A stretch of 13,034 bases of DNA from an uncultured Desulfarculaceae bacterium (GCA_937908275.1 CALERA010000255.1:1-13034), one strand, 5' to 3'. Shown: positions 1 to 7,567, numbered from the stretch's first letter. Program-made: numbers and translations. Notes: a model not told the origin generated them from the letters alone.

Positions 1-15
1 GTGCTCTTCCGATCT
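1..15. other. Illumina adapter remnant at contig end
   Basis: The first 15 bases, GTGCTCTTCCGATCT, are identical to the 3' end of the standard Illumina read adapter; the reverse complement is AGATCGGAAGAGCAC. They are almost certainly sequencing artefact, not genome. Genomic sequence appears to begin at base 16. The adapter lies inside the reading frame of the partial gene that runs off this edge, so any codon at or below position 17 should be ignored. Confidence 0.93.
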
Positions 16-548
16 GCGGAGGCCTCGGCCGGCTCCCCGGAGGGGGGCTCGGGGCTGAAATCGGTGTAACGTCCCAGGGTGGCGGCCCAGTGGCTGGGGA
101 AATAGCGGGCGTCGCCGGCCGGCGCGCCGGGACAGAAGCCCCAGTTGAGCAGGACCACGTGGCCGAAGACCACCTTGCAGTCCTCCAGGCTGGGGATGAT
201 CAGGGCGCGTTGCAACAGCCGGCCCACCTCCGGGTGGTCCAGATGGGGGCGCAACTGGTCCAGGTTCTGGCGCAACTGGCTCTCGGCCGCCACCCGGTCG
301 CCGCCGCTCAGGTCGGTCAGGCTCAGCACCTCGCCCTGCAGGGGCGAATACCAGGAAACCGATTGATAGCCGCTGGTGCCCGGCCGGCCCGGCACCGGCT
401 CGGCGAAAAAGGCCAGCAACTCCACCAGGCCCTGTTTTTCCAGGAAATCCTGGAGCCGCTGGTGTTGCTTGACCACGGGCTGACCCTCCAGGCTCAGCGC
501 GGTCAACAATCCGGTCTCGGTGGTGGTCAGGAACCTGGCAGCGTCCAT
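16..548 (-). CDS. Partial protein, possibly SrfA-like N-terminal region (3' end missing)
   Basis: An open frame starts at ATG 548-546 and reads about 177 codons without a stop into the contig end, so the C-terminus is lost. A clear ribosome site, AGGAAGG at 562-556, sits 7 bases before the ATG. The protein begins MDAARFLTTTETGLLTALSL, has no signal peptide or membrane segment, and is rich in Leu and Gln. Visible landmarks are SWYSPLQGEV near residue 65, a Leu/Gln helical stretch near 85-115, then VVFGHVVLLNWGF near 130 and WAATLGRY near 160. The short start, the G-QPV element, the W-Y-P-G-V patch and the following helix recall, from memory, the N-terminus of Salmonella SrfA. With SrfB and SrfC upstream in the same operon, a SrfA-like identity is attractive but not proven. 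It could instead be the cytoplasmic N-domain of another envelope protein. That it is a real gene is much surer than its name. Confidence 0.72.
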
Positions 549-555
549 CTCTCGG

Positions 556-562
556 CCTTCCT
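556..562 (-). promoter_or_regulatory. Ribosome binding site of the partial SrfA-like gene
   Basis: On the minus strand this reads AGGAAGG, 7 bases before ATG 548-546. It fixes the start of the partial gene and is the best evidence that the edge frame is translated. Confidence 0.7.
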
Positions 563-583
563 GCGCGCGGGGGGCGCGTCCCC

Positions 584-617
584 GGGGTCGGACGGAGCCG
601 AGGGTCTGGCCGACCCC
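584..617 (-). other. Intercistronic inverted repeat with two alternative stems
   Basis: In the 99-base gap between the lipoprotein stop and the next start, the minus strand carries GGGGTCGG (617-610) and CCGACCCC (591-584), a perfect 8-bp stem with an 18-base loop. A second, overlapping stem uses GGGTC (616-612) and GACCC (606-602) around a 5-base loop. The two cannot form together. No U-run follows, so it is not a standard intrinsic terminator. It may slow, stabilise or process the mRNA between the two genes, or simply reflect G+C-rich sequence. Confidence 0.4.
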
Positions 618-647
618 CGGCCCCGGCGGTTGCCTGGTCGTCCGGGC

Positions 648-1643
648 CTAGGCCCCGGTCATGAGGATGTCGAACTTCTTGGTGTAGTCCTGGATGTTGG
701 CCTCCACATCGGTCTTGGCCTGGTCAACTTCCTGCTTCTTGTCCTGGAACTGACCCTGGGCCTGGCCCATGGCCACCAGCTCGCTTTTATCCTGCAGCTT
801 GGGGCTGATCTGGGCCGCCGGCTGGGAGACCGGCTTGGCCTCGGCCACCTTGGGCTCCTCCTTGGCCTTGGCCTTGGAGGCGGCCGTGGCCTTCTTGGCG
901 GTCTTGGTCGGCTTGGCCGCCTTCTCTGGCGCGGGGGCCGGCGCGGGGGTCGGGGTCGCCGCCGGGGCCGGCGCGGGCTTGGAGGCCAGCATGATCTCGT
1001 CCACGGTCACGTCGGCCTTCTTGGCCTCCACCGCCAGGGCGTCCTGGTAGCGGGCCGCGCGCTCGTTGGCCTGGCTGCTGATCTGGCCCAGGATGGCGGC
1101 CACCTCGTTGCTGCCCTGCTGGATTTCCTCGAAGCGCTTCTGGGCCTCGGCCTTGCTGATGTGCTTGCCCTTGACCAGGGTCACCAGGTTGTTGAACTGG
1201 TCGTCATAGCACTTCTGCGACTGGCGGGCGGCGACCAGGGTCTTGTCCAGCTTCTCGGTGTCCTTGGTGATGTCCTGACTATAGCTGGCGTAGCGCATGC
1301 GGTCGTCCTTGATCTGCTGCTGCTTCTGCAGGGCGTAGCCCGCCACGCCGCCGGCCACGCCGCCGGCCACCGCGCCGGCCACCGCGCCCTGGGCCTTGCC
1401 GGTGATCAGGTAGCCCAGCACCGCGCCCCCGACCGCGCCCAACGCCGCTCCGCCGACGGTGGACATCTGCAGGTCCTTCTCCTGGTTGCGCAGGATCTGG
1501 ATCGGCTGATAGCACTGCTGGAAGTAGGTCACCTGGGTGGTCTGGGGCGGCAGGGTGGAGCAACCGCTGACCAGCACCACCAAGGCCGTCAGAGCGCCAG
1601 CCACGCTCATGGCCCCCTTGATCCCCCGTTTTCTAGTCGACAT
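648..1643 (-). CDS. Glycine-zipper outer-membrane lipoprotein (TagQ-position)
   Basis: A 331-residue lipoprotein. Residues 1-27 are a lipoprotein signal peptide (basic n-region, hydrophobic core) ending in the lipobox VSGC with Cys28; Ser29 at +2 favours sorting to the outer membrane. Residues 63-103 form a glycine zipper (repeated GxxxG/AxxxG, e.g. GGAALGAVGGAVLG), able to insert in or pack against membrane. A long helical region follows (105-220). Then comes an Ala/Pro/Lys-rich low-complexity spacer (222-275), like TonB-type or periplasm-crossing linkers, and a short charged helix to the end. Start ATG 1643 has GGGGGAG 4 bases upstream. It lies 63 bases after the FGE-like gene, the widest gap so far in the operon. 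By compartment and neighbours it holds the place of TagQ, the lipoprotein of the P. aeruginosa TagQRST module; sequence homology to TagQ is not shown here. Confidence 0.85.
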   Translation of the reverse strand: MSTRKRGIKGAMSVAGALTALVVLVSGCSTLPPQTTQVTYFQQCYQPIQILRNQEKDLQMSTVGGAALGAVGGAVLGYLITGKAQGAVAGAVAGGVAGGVAGYALQKQQQIKDDRMRYASYSQDITKDTEKLDKTLVAARQSQKCYDDQFNNLVTLVKGKHISKAEAQKRFEEIQQGSNEVAAILGQISSQANERAARYQDALAVEAKKADVTVDEIMLASKPAPAPAATPTPAPAPAPEKAAKPTKTAKKATAASKAKAKEEPKVAEAKPVSQPAAQISPKLQDKSELVAMGQAQGQFQDKKQEVDQAKTDVEANIQDYTKKFDILMTGA

Positions 1644-1672
1644 TATTCTCCCCCGTTTTCATATGGTTGGTG

Positions 1673-1690
1673 ATTATAGGGCCAGGCCCT
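1673..1690 (-). promoter_or_regulatory. Possible internal promoter -10 with overlapping palindrome
   Basis: The 63-base gap before the lipoprotein gene contains, on the minus strand, a perfect TATAAT (1678-1673), rare in this G+C-rich window. It is directly abutted by a 13-base palindrome AGGGCCTGGCCCT (1690-1678), which could be an operator. No convincing -35 lies 16-18 bases upstream (AAGGGA at 17). An extra promoter giving independent lipoprotein expression is possible, but the evidence is one hexamer. Confidence 0.25.
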
Positions 1691-1706
1691 TCGTCTCCCT
1701 TGTTGC

Positions 1707-3527
1707 TCAGCGCAAACTCTCCGGCAGGATGTCGGCGGTCACCCGGGCCTTGGTGAAGGCCCCGGGCTGGCTCCGGTAAAGCTCCACGTGCTTCTCCAGC
1801 ATCGACCAGTGCTGGCGGAATGTCCTGCTCAGGCCGTCCTGCCCGCGCAGTTCGTCGGAGATGCGCATCATCTGGGCCTTGAAGACGTCCTTGTCGTAGC
1901 TGCGGCTCTCCTTGACCCGATCCAGATAGAAATTCAGGGACTCGTTGAATATCTCGTCCATGCGCCGGATGTCCTGCTGGAACTTGGCCGCGGTCTGCTC
2001 GACCCGCTTCTTGGATTCGGGATCGGTGGCCTTAGCGGCCACCTTGGCGTTGAAGTCCTGCAGGGTCATCTCCAGGAACTTGCGCCGCACGGCGTAGCTG
2101 AGCAGGGACTCGGCGGTGAACATGGCGGTGCGGATCACGCCCTTGGCGCCCTCGGCCCGCTGCTCGGCGATGACGCTGTTGTTGGCCTTCATCACGTCGC
2201 GCAGGTATTTCAGGTTCTTTTTCTCGGCCTCGTTGCCGGCGGTCTTGAGCATGCGGTCGATCTGGCCGATGGGGTCCTGGGTCTGGTCCATCTCCTTGGC
2301 CAGGGCGCCCTGGCCCCCGCCCGCCTCGGGTCCCTGCTCGCCCAGCTTGGCCCATTCGCCCTTCAGGGCCTGCTCCCGGCCCCGGGGGGTCTGGATGCCG
2401 GCGATGACCAGGCGCAGACCCAGGTCCTCGGCGCGGTAGGGGGCGTTGCCCAGGAAGAAGGGCATCTCCTCGCGGCGGCCGGGCAGGATCTCGGGCTGGG
2501 TCTTCAGGTAGCTGCCGCCCTTGATGACGAACCCCCCGCTGCCGCCGTGGGCGCGGTGGCCCACCGAGAAGCTGAACAGGTCCAGCACCATTTCGCTGAC
2601 GTTGCCGGCGGTGTCGAACAGGCCCAGGGGGTTGGCGCAGCGGCTGCCGATCCAGGCCGGCTTCTCCGGCAGCTTGGCCGCGCCCTTGTCGGTGAACACG
2701 GCATAGTCGGACAGCGGCTTGTCGTGCAGGGGGAAAAGGTCCTCCTGGTTGAACTGCAATTCGTTGAGCATCTGGCCGCCCCGGGCGGCGTACTCCCATT
2801 CCGCCTCGCTGGGCAGGCGCAGGTAGGCGGTGCGGCCGTCGGCGAACTGGGGTAGGGGGTTGGGTTTTTGCTGGAGCAGCCACTCGGTGTAGGCCGCCGC
2901 GAACTGCTGGGCCTCCAGCCAGGAGATGTTGGTGATGGGCCGGGCGTCGTCCGGCCCCAGGGCCGGGGGCGCGCCGCCGGCCGAGGCCTGGCCCAGGCGG
3001 CGGATGGCCTCCCACTGCTGGCGGCTCACCTCGTACTTGCCGATGAGGTAATAGAAGCCCTTGGCGGTCTTGTCCTCCGGGTTGGGGCAGCGGCCGTCGC
3101 CCTTTTGGGCGCACTGGCTCAGCTTGTCGCGCCAGGCCTGGGGCAGGTCCTCCAGACGGAAGGCCCCGGTCAGGTAGGCCCGGCGGCGGGCCTCCATGAA
3201 GGCCAGGTCCGGCCGGGAGCAGTCGGTGCAGCCCAGGTCCAGGCGCAGGTCGCCCAGGTAGCCGGAGGCGGGCACGCAGACGTGGCGAAAGACCATCTGC
3301 CCCCCGCCGGGCATGGGCAGCACGATGTCCATCTCCGAGGGGTTGGGGTTGGTGGTCTTGTCCAGGGTGGGGGTCTTGGGGGCCAGCCCGCCCCGGGCCG
3401 GGGGGCATTCCTGGGCCCAGGCCGGCCCGCCCAGGAGCCCGCAGAGCAGCAGGGCGGTCAGGATGAGCCGGCCGCCCCGAGGGCGCAGGAGTGGGCGGCG
3501 GGGCGCGCCCGGTCGTTGCTCAGACAT
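1707..3527 (-). CDS. Exported FGE/SUMF1-fold protein without catalytic cysteines (TagR-like)
   Basis: A 606-residue protein. A long basic n-region and hydrophobic core (about 20-34) end in a signal peptidase site after AWA38, so it is periplasmic. Residues about 155-378 are an FGE-sulfatase (SUMF1) domain: GKYEVSRQQWEAI (163-175), PITNISWLEAQQFA (197-210), YLRLPSEAEWEYAARGG (235-251), NPLGLFDTAGNVSEMVLD (299-316), KGGSY (336-340) and DLGLRLV (368-374). Active FGE has a Cys pair just after the KGGSY-like motif; here residues 335-377 contain no Cys, so it should be a non-catalytic, ligand- or protein-binding version. Cysteines at 41, 84, 100, 103, 139 and 147 in the N-terminal extension could form disulfides. 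Residues 400-606 are a long helical, probably coiled-coil, tail. Its ATG overlaps the permease stop by 8 bases (ATGTCTGA), implying translational coupling. Known parallel: TagR, the FGE-like periplasmic activator of the PpkA pathway. Confidence 0.9.
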   Translation of the reverse strand: MSEQRPGAPRRPLLRPRGGRLILTALLLCGLLGGPAWAQECPPARGGLAPKTPTLDKTTNPNPSEMDIVLPMPGGGQMVFRHVCVPASGYLGDLRLDLGCTDCSRPDLAFMEARRRAYLTGAFRLEDLPQAWRDKLSQCAQKGDGRCPNPEDKTAKGFYYLIGKYEVSRQQWEAIRRLGQASAGGAPPALGPDDARPITNISWLEAQQFAAAYTEWLLQQKPNPLPQFADGRTAYLRLPSEAEWEYAARGGQMLNELQFNQEDLFPLHDKPLSDYAVFTDKGAAKLPEKPAWIGSRCANPLGLFDTAGNVSEMVLDLFSFSVGHRAHGGSGGFVIKGGSYLKTQPEILPGRREEMPFFLGNAPYRAEDLGLRLVIAGIQTPRGREQALKGEWAKLGEQGPEAGGGQGALAKEMDQTQDPIGQIDRMLKTAGNEAEKKNLKYLRDVMKANNSVIAEQRAEGAKGVIRTAMFTAESLLSYAVRRKFLEMTLQDFNAKVAAKATDPESKKRVEQTAAKFQQDIRRMDEIFNESLNFYLDRVKESRSYDKDVFKAQMMRISDELRGQDGLSRTFRQHWSMLEKHVELYRSQPGAFTKARVTADILPESLR

Positions 3528-4740
3528 CGCGCAGGACCTCCGATGGTTCGATGCCGGCCACCCGCCAGGCGGCCGAGGCCGCGCCCAGGACGGAAGCCAG
3601 CAGGGTCAGGCCCAACACCACCAGGGCGTGGCTGGGCAACAGCCGGCAGACCGATTCGCCCGGGCAGACCCGGGGGCCGAAGTGCTGGTTGATCACCAGG
3701 GCCGCCAGGGCGTACAGGACCAGGGCCGCCCCCACCCCCAGGAAGCTGGTGGCCGCGGCCTGGATCACCGGGAACCAGACCAGGTCGCCGGTGGTGAAGC
3801 CCAGCAGGCGGGCCACCCCCAGGTGGCGCATCTTGCGCCGCACGTTGGCCAGGCTGCTGGCCACCGTGGCCGCGAAATAGCCCAGCACCGCCACCGAGGC
3901 CAAGAGGCCGAAGATGACGCCAAAGGCCCGGTCCAGGCTCTGCACCGCCTCGATCTCCTCGGCCCGGGTGTGCACCTCCAGCTTGCGGTCCAGGAGTGAG
4001 TCGCGCAGGCTGGCCACGTCGTCCAGGCCCCGGGCGTAGAGCCGGAAGCTGGGGTGGACCCGGGGGCCGGCCGGGCGGGGCTGGCCCTCCCAGCCCAGGC
4101 CGGGGACGGCGAAGCCGTCGCGGTAATCCTCGGTGGCTTCCAGCAGGGGCAGGGGCGCGTAGGCCGCCTCGTGGGCCTGGGCCTCCAGGGGCAGCACCCC
4201 CACCAGGCGCAGGCCCAGGCGGGCCTCCTGGCGCTGGCCCTCCACCACCCGCCCCACCCGGCCGATCAGGTCCTGGCCGGGGGCCAGGCCCAGCTTGCGC
4301 GCCGCCGACCAGGAGAGCACCACCTGTCCCGGGCCGGGGATGGGCAGGTCCCAGCGTCGCAGCAGGGGATCGCCGGGCGCGGTGGGCGCCAGGTCCACGG
4401 TCACCGGCGAGCCGCCGCCCGGCGGGGGCAGCAGGGTCAGGGTGGCGGCCAGGGAGCGGGTCTGGGGCAGGATGAAGGCCACCCGGGGATCGGCGGCCAT
4501 CTCCCGGAACCAGGCCGCGTCGTAGCGACCGCTGCCCATCACCACCAGCTCCAGGTTGCGGGGGTCGGACAGCAGGCGCTGGGTCAGGGCCTCGATGATC
4601 CCGTACTTGACCCCAAACAGCAGCAGCAGGGGGGCCAGCACCGCGGCCAGGCCCAGCACCGCGCAGAGCGAGAGCAGGCGCTCGTGCCAGTAGTCGCGCA
4701 GGCCCAGACGCAGGACGTTGCGCAAGCCGCGACGCGCCAT
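3520..4740 (-). CDS. MacB/FtsX-type ABC permease (TagS-like)
   Basis: A 406-residue permease of the MacB/LolCE/FtsX superfamily with four predicted membrane helices: about 22-46, 272-298, 322-350 and 371-393. The large loop between helices 1 and 2 (about 47-271) is the periplasmic domain. The C-terminus, AGIEPSEVLRDV, is the usual FtsX-family ending. Two Cys (359, 365) lie in the short periplasmic loop between helices 3 and 4 and may pair. ATG 4740 follows the ATPase stop after 3 bases, and GGAGGG in the ATPase tail supplies the ribosome site; the 3' end overlaps the FGE-like gene by 8 bases. Family members of this type are mechanotransmitters or lipoprotein movers rather than classic importers. 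TagS, the P. aeruginosa permease adjoining TagR and TagT, is the closest contextual match. A lipoprotein-release role for the lipoprotein gene downstream is an alternative. Confidence 0.9.
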   Translation of the reverse strand: MARRGLRNVLRLGLRDYWHERLLSLCAVLGLAAVLAPLLLLFGVKYGIIEALTQRLLSDPRNLELVVMGSGRYDAAWFREMAADPRVAFILPQTRSLAATLTLLPPPGGGSPVTVDLAPTAPGDPLLRRWDLPIPGPGQVVLSWSAARKLGLAPGQDLIGRVGRVVEGQRQEARLGLRLVGVLPLEAQAHEAAYAPLPLLEATEDYRDGFAVPGLGWEGQPRPAGPRVHPSFRLYARGLDDVASLRDSLLDRKLEVHTRAEEIEAVQSLDRAFGVIFGLLASVAVLGYFAATVASSLANVRRKMRHLGVARLLGFTTGDLVWFPVIQAAATSFLGVGAALVLYALAALVINQHFGPRVCPGESVCRLLPSHALVVLGLTLLASVLGAASAAWRVAGIEPSEVLRDV

Positions 4741-4743
4741 GGC

Positions 4744-5517
4744 CTAGCCCTCCGCCCGGGCCTGCACCGCGCCGTCGCGCGGGGATTGACTCAGGGCGAA
4801 GCTCACCACCCGGAAGCCGCCCTGCTCCACCGCCTGGCGGTCGTGGGTGGCCACGATCAGGGTGGTGTTGGCCTGGGCCACCAGGCTGGCGAAGATCTCC
4901 ATGATCTGGCGGGCGCGGATGGGGTCCAGGGAGGCGGTGGGCTCGTCGGCGATGACCACCGCCGGCTGGTGGGCCATGGCCCGGGCGATGGCCACCCGCT
5001 GGCGCTCGCCCACCGAGAGCTGGCCCGGCAGCTTGGTCAGGTGATTGGCGATGCCCAGGCGCTGGGCCAGGGCCTCGGCCCGGCCCCGGCGGGGCAGGCC
5101 CAACAGGCGGCGGCTGAGGGCGATGTTGTCCCGCACGCTGAGGAAGGGCAGCAGGCCTCCGGTCTGCAGCACGTAGCCCAGGCTCTCCCCCCGGGCGGCG
5201 GCCAGGCGGTTCTGGTCCTTGCCCCGCCAGGCCCGCCAGACATCCAGCGGGGGCTTGGGCGCGGCCTGGAAGGTGAAGTCCTCGGCCTGGTCCGGACGCA
5301 GCACCATGGCCAGGAGATCCAGCAGGGTGCTCTTGCCGCAACCGCTCTCCCCCACCAGGGCCACCATCTCGCCCGGCCGGATGGTCAGCTCCGGCACCGC
5401 CAGGACAAAGCCCTGGCCCAGGGCGCGGCGCTTGACCACGCCCCGCAGGCGGTACAAGGCCCCGTGCTCCGGCCCGGCCTCCGGACCCTCCGGCGGTATT
5501 GCGCTCCCCCCCGGCAC
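4744..5517 (-). CDS. ABC transporter ATP-binding protein (TagT-like)
   Basis: A 257-residue ABC ATPase from GTG 5517. Walker A GESGCGKST at 56-64, Q-loop Gln118 in VLQTGG, signature LSVGE at 167-171 (Val replacing the usual first Gly of LSGGQ), Walker B VVIADEP with Asp191-Glu192, and H-loop His225 in ATHD. These make it a catalytically complete subunit for the adjoining permease. Start choice: GTG 5517 comes 7 bases after the vWA stop, but has only a weak ribosome site (TGAGG). TTG 5457, preceded by GGAG, would give 237 residues starting at YRLRGVVKR, where ABC homology normally begins, and is a serious alternative. An upstream ATG at 5670 was not used because it would overlap the vWA gene by over 140 bases and adds only Thr/Pro/Cys-rich sequence. 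Confidence 0.92.
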   Translation of the reverse strand: MPGGSAIPPEGPEAGPEHGALYRLRGVVKRRALGQGFVLAVPELTIRPGEMVALVGESGCGKSTLLDLLAMVLRPDQAEDFTFQAAPKPPLDVWRAWRGKDQNRLAAARGESLGYVLQTGGLLPFLSVRDNIALSRRLLGLPRRGRAEALAQRLGIANHLTKLPGQLSVGERQRVAIARAMAHQPAVVIADEPTASLDPIRARQIMEIFASLVAQANTTLIVATHDRQAVEQGGFRVVSFALSQSPRDGAVQARAEG

Positions 5518-5524
5518 GCCGGCC

Positions 5525-7546
5525 TCAGGGCAGCATGGACAGGGGCACCCGGTAAACCGCGTCCCCCGGGTTGGCGGCCCCGAAGCTCTCCCAGTTGTCC
5601 TTGTCGTCGTGATACTCGGCATAGAGCCGGATCTTGGAGCGCAGGTCGTTGATGAAGGCGGTCTGCTCACCCACGCTCATGGCGTACCAGCGTTCCTCGG
5701 TTATGCGCTGCACCGAGCTCTTGTAGGGCAGGTCGTCCAAGAACTCGCCCAAGACCCCCAGTTGGGCCAGGTTGGCCCCTGGCGCGCGGCTGAAGGCCGA
5801 GGGATCGCGGGACATCTGGGTGGAGGCGGAGACGATGCCCTGGAAGAAGTCCTTGGAGCCGGTCTGCTTGGTGTGCATGGCGCTGTCGACGATGGCCTTG
5901 AGCTGCCTTTGCAGGTCGCTGAGCTGGTTTTTGGTCAACAGCACCGTGATCATGAAGTTGGGCTTGCTGCCCGGGGCGGAGAGGTCCATGTCGCTGACCT
6001 GGGCCCGCACCACCTGCGGGGCGCGCACCGCGTCGCGCCGGCCCAGGAACTCCAGCTGCATGGCGTAACCAAGGGCGGCGGCCTTGCGCTGCATCTCCTT
6101 GACCGGGTCTGACTCGGGCTTGTTGCTGGGCGGGGGCAGCAGCTCGCCCTTGGCGGTCTTCTCCACCATGGCGACCATCTGGTTGGAAACCGCCTCCACC
6201 ACCTGGCCGTAGGTGTCCACCCCGCCGCCGGGTTGGCCGGCCTCGATGGCCTGGTAGAGGGGGCCGAGGTCCTTGTCCGCCTGGCCAGTCAGGGCGCGGT
6301 ACTGGGCCTCGGCCGTGGCATGGTCGTTGCGCCCGTGGGACACCCCGGCCGGGGTCTTGAGGTGCAGGGCGATAATCTTGACGTTCTTCTCGTGCGCCAG
6401 GTTGGCCACCTCGGTTTCGTTCAGACCGGTGGCCGAGAGCGGGTCGTTGTTGCGCAAGGCGCCGGCGTCGCTGATCAGGTAAATCAGGCGTCCGCCGTAG
6501 GGCTGCCAGTTGAGCTGGTCCAGGGCCAGCTTGACCCCGGCGAAGGCGTCCTCGTCAAAGGAATGGCTGGAGGCCTTGGCCTCGCTGACCTGGGCCAGGG
6601 CCCTTTCCAGGTCCGCGCGCTGGGCGCCGTCGTGCAGGTCGCTGATGACCTTGGCCACGTACTCCAGGCCGGGGGCTTTTTGCAGGTTGTTGCGGTAGGC
6701 CACCATGCCAAAGGCCACCTTGTCGGCCAGCCCGGCCTTCTGCACCTGGTCGTAGATGGTGCGCACCGCCTGGCGGGCGCGCTCGATGTAGGGTCCCATG
6801 GAGATGGTGGTGTCGATGACAAAGGCGATGCCGGTGCGCAGGTTGTCCAGGTTGCCGGGGGTCTTGCCCGCCGCCTGGCCGTTGCCCTTGGGGCCGGGCG
6901 CTGTCTGGTTGCCGGGATCGATGCAGGCCACCTCCAGGAACTTCACCCCCTCGTAGGGCTCATCACAGGCCATGATCGGCATCAGGTAGAAGCGCTGCTG
7001 GGAGACCGCCTTCCGGGCGGGCTCCATGGCCAACAGCGGGAAGTCGGCCTTGGGGGCCTGTCCCTGGAGGGCGCTGAATTCTTTGCTCAACTGGGCACAG
7101 GTCGCGCCGGGGTCGTTGGACTGGGCCACCTGGTCCAGGGCCTGGCGGCTGCGGAAGAACAGGACCGGCTGGCGTCCGGTGCGCTCGCTCATCACCAGGG
7201 TCAGGGCCTGACGCCAGGGGGTGGTCAGCCTGGCCTCCACCCAGCCCAGGGCGGCGTCGGTGGACGGACCCACCTCCAGCCATTCCGCCCCGCCGGCGCT
7301 TTGCCGGCCGTAGACGTAATAGGCGGTGAAGGGCTTGACCGTCTCCTGCACCAGCTTGCCCTCGGAGCCGGCCGTGGCCCGCAGTTGGGCCCCCGGGTGG
7401 GTGATGACCCGCTCGTAGAGGGTCTTTTTGCCCGTCATCAGCAGCGGTTTGCGCTCCTGGGCCTGGCCCGGCGCCCCCACCGCCAACAGGCCCAGGGCCA
7501 AGACCAGCGCCAGTCCCCAGCCTGCAAGGCGCGCTTGTTGCCGCAT
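5525..7546 (-). CDS. Exported SH3-like plus vWA protein resembling the PpkA periplasmic region
   Basis: A 673-residue periplasmic protein. The signal peptide is residues 1-30 (hydrophobic 9-24, cleavage near GQAQ30). Residues 40-105 look like a bacterial SH3 domain (GAQLRATAG through ALGWVEARL). Residues about 238-400 are a vWA domain: the MIDAS motif is DTTIS (245-249), a DxTxS variant of DxSxS, followed by a metal-site stretch SFDEDAFAG (329-337) and LISDAG (Asp360). The C-terminal third, with LPYKSSVQRITEERWYAMS (606-624) and the ending VYRVPLSMLP, resembles from memory the tail of T6SS PpkA kinases; no kinase domain is present. ATG 7546 has AAGGAA 7 bases upstream and lies 21 bases after the Sel1 gene. 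A metal-dependent adhesion or sensing role in the periplasm is likely. Cys150, 194 and 208 could form disulfides. Confidence 0.9.
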   Translation of the reverse strand: MRQQARLAGWGLALVLALGLLAVGAPGQAQERKPLLMTGKKTLYERVITHPGAQLRATAGSEGKLVQETVKPFTAYYVYGRQSAGGAEWLEVGPSTDAALGWVEARLTTPWRQALTLVMSERTGRQPVLFFRSRQALDQVAQSNDPGATCAQLSKEFSALQGQAPKADFPLLAMEPARKAVSQQRFYLMPIMACDEPYEGVKFLEVACIDPGNQTAPGPKGNGQAAGKTPGNLDNLRTGIAFVIDTTISMGPYIERARQAVRTIYDQVQKAGLADKVAFGMVAYRNNLQKAPGLEYVAKVISDLHDGAQRADLERALAQVSEAKASSHSFDEDAFAGVKLALDQLNWQPYGGRLIYLISDAGALRNNDPLSATGLNETEVANLAHEKNVKIIALHLKTPAGVSHGRNDHATAEAQYRALTGQADKDLGPLYQAIEAGQPGGGVDTYGQVVEAVSNQMVAMVEKTAKGELLPPPSNKPESDPVKEMQRKAAALGYAMQLEFLGRRDAVRAPQVVRAQVSDMDLSAPGSKPNFMITVLLTKNQLSDLQRQLKAIVDSAMHTKQTGSKDFFQGIVSASTQMSRDPSAFSRAPGANLAQLGVLGEFLDDLPYKSSVQRITEERWYAMSVGEQTAFINDLRSKIRLYAEYHDDKDNWESFGAANPGDAVYRVPLSMLP

Positions 7547-7567
7547 GGTGTGATTCCTTTCCCCGTC

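Noticed and set aside
584..617. Rho-independent terminator
   Set aside because: The stem is G+C-rich but no U-run follows, and a well-placed ribosome site and gene lie just downstream.
90..1673. Long plus-strand open frame of 527 codons
   Set aside because: It is antisense to the lipoprotein and partial SrfA-like genes, both of which have ribosome sites and recognisable features. The product is Gly/Leu/Arg/His-rich low complexity, as expected from high-G+C antisense frames.
3458..5341. Minus-strand open frame of 627 codons overlapping the ABC genes
   Set aside because: It is a Pro/Gly/Arg/Ala-rich out-of-frame shadow of the ATPase and permease, which carry all the expected motifs.
5518..5670. 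ATG 5670 as the ABC ATPase start
   Set aside because: It would overlap the vWA gene by about 146 bases and adds a Thr/Pro/Cys-rich segment unlike any ABC domain.
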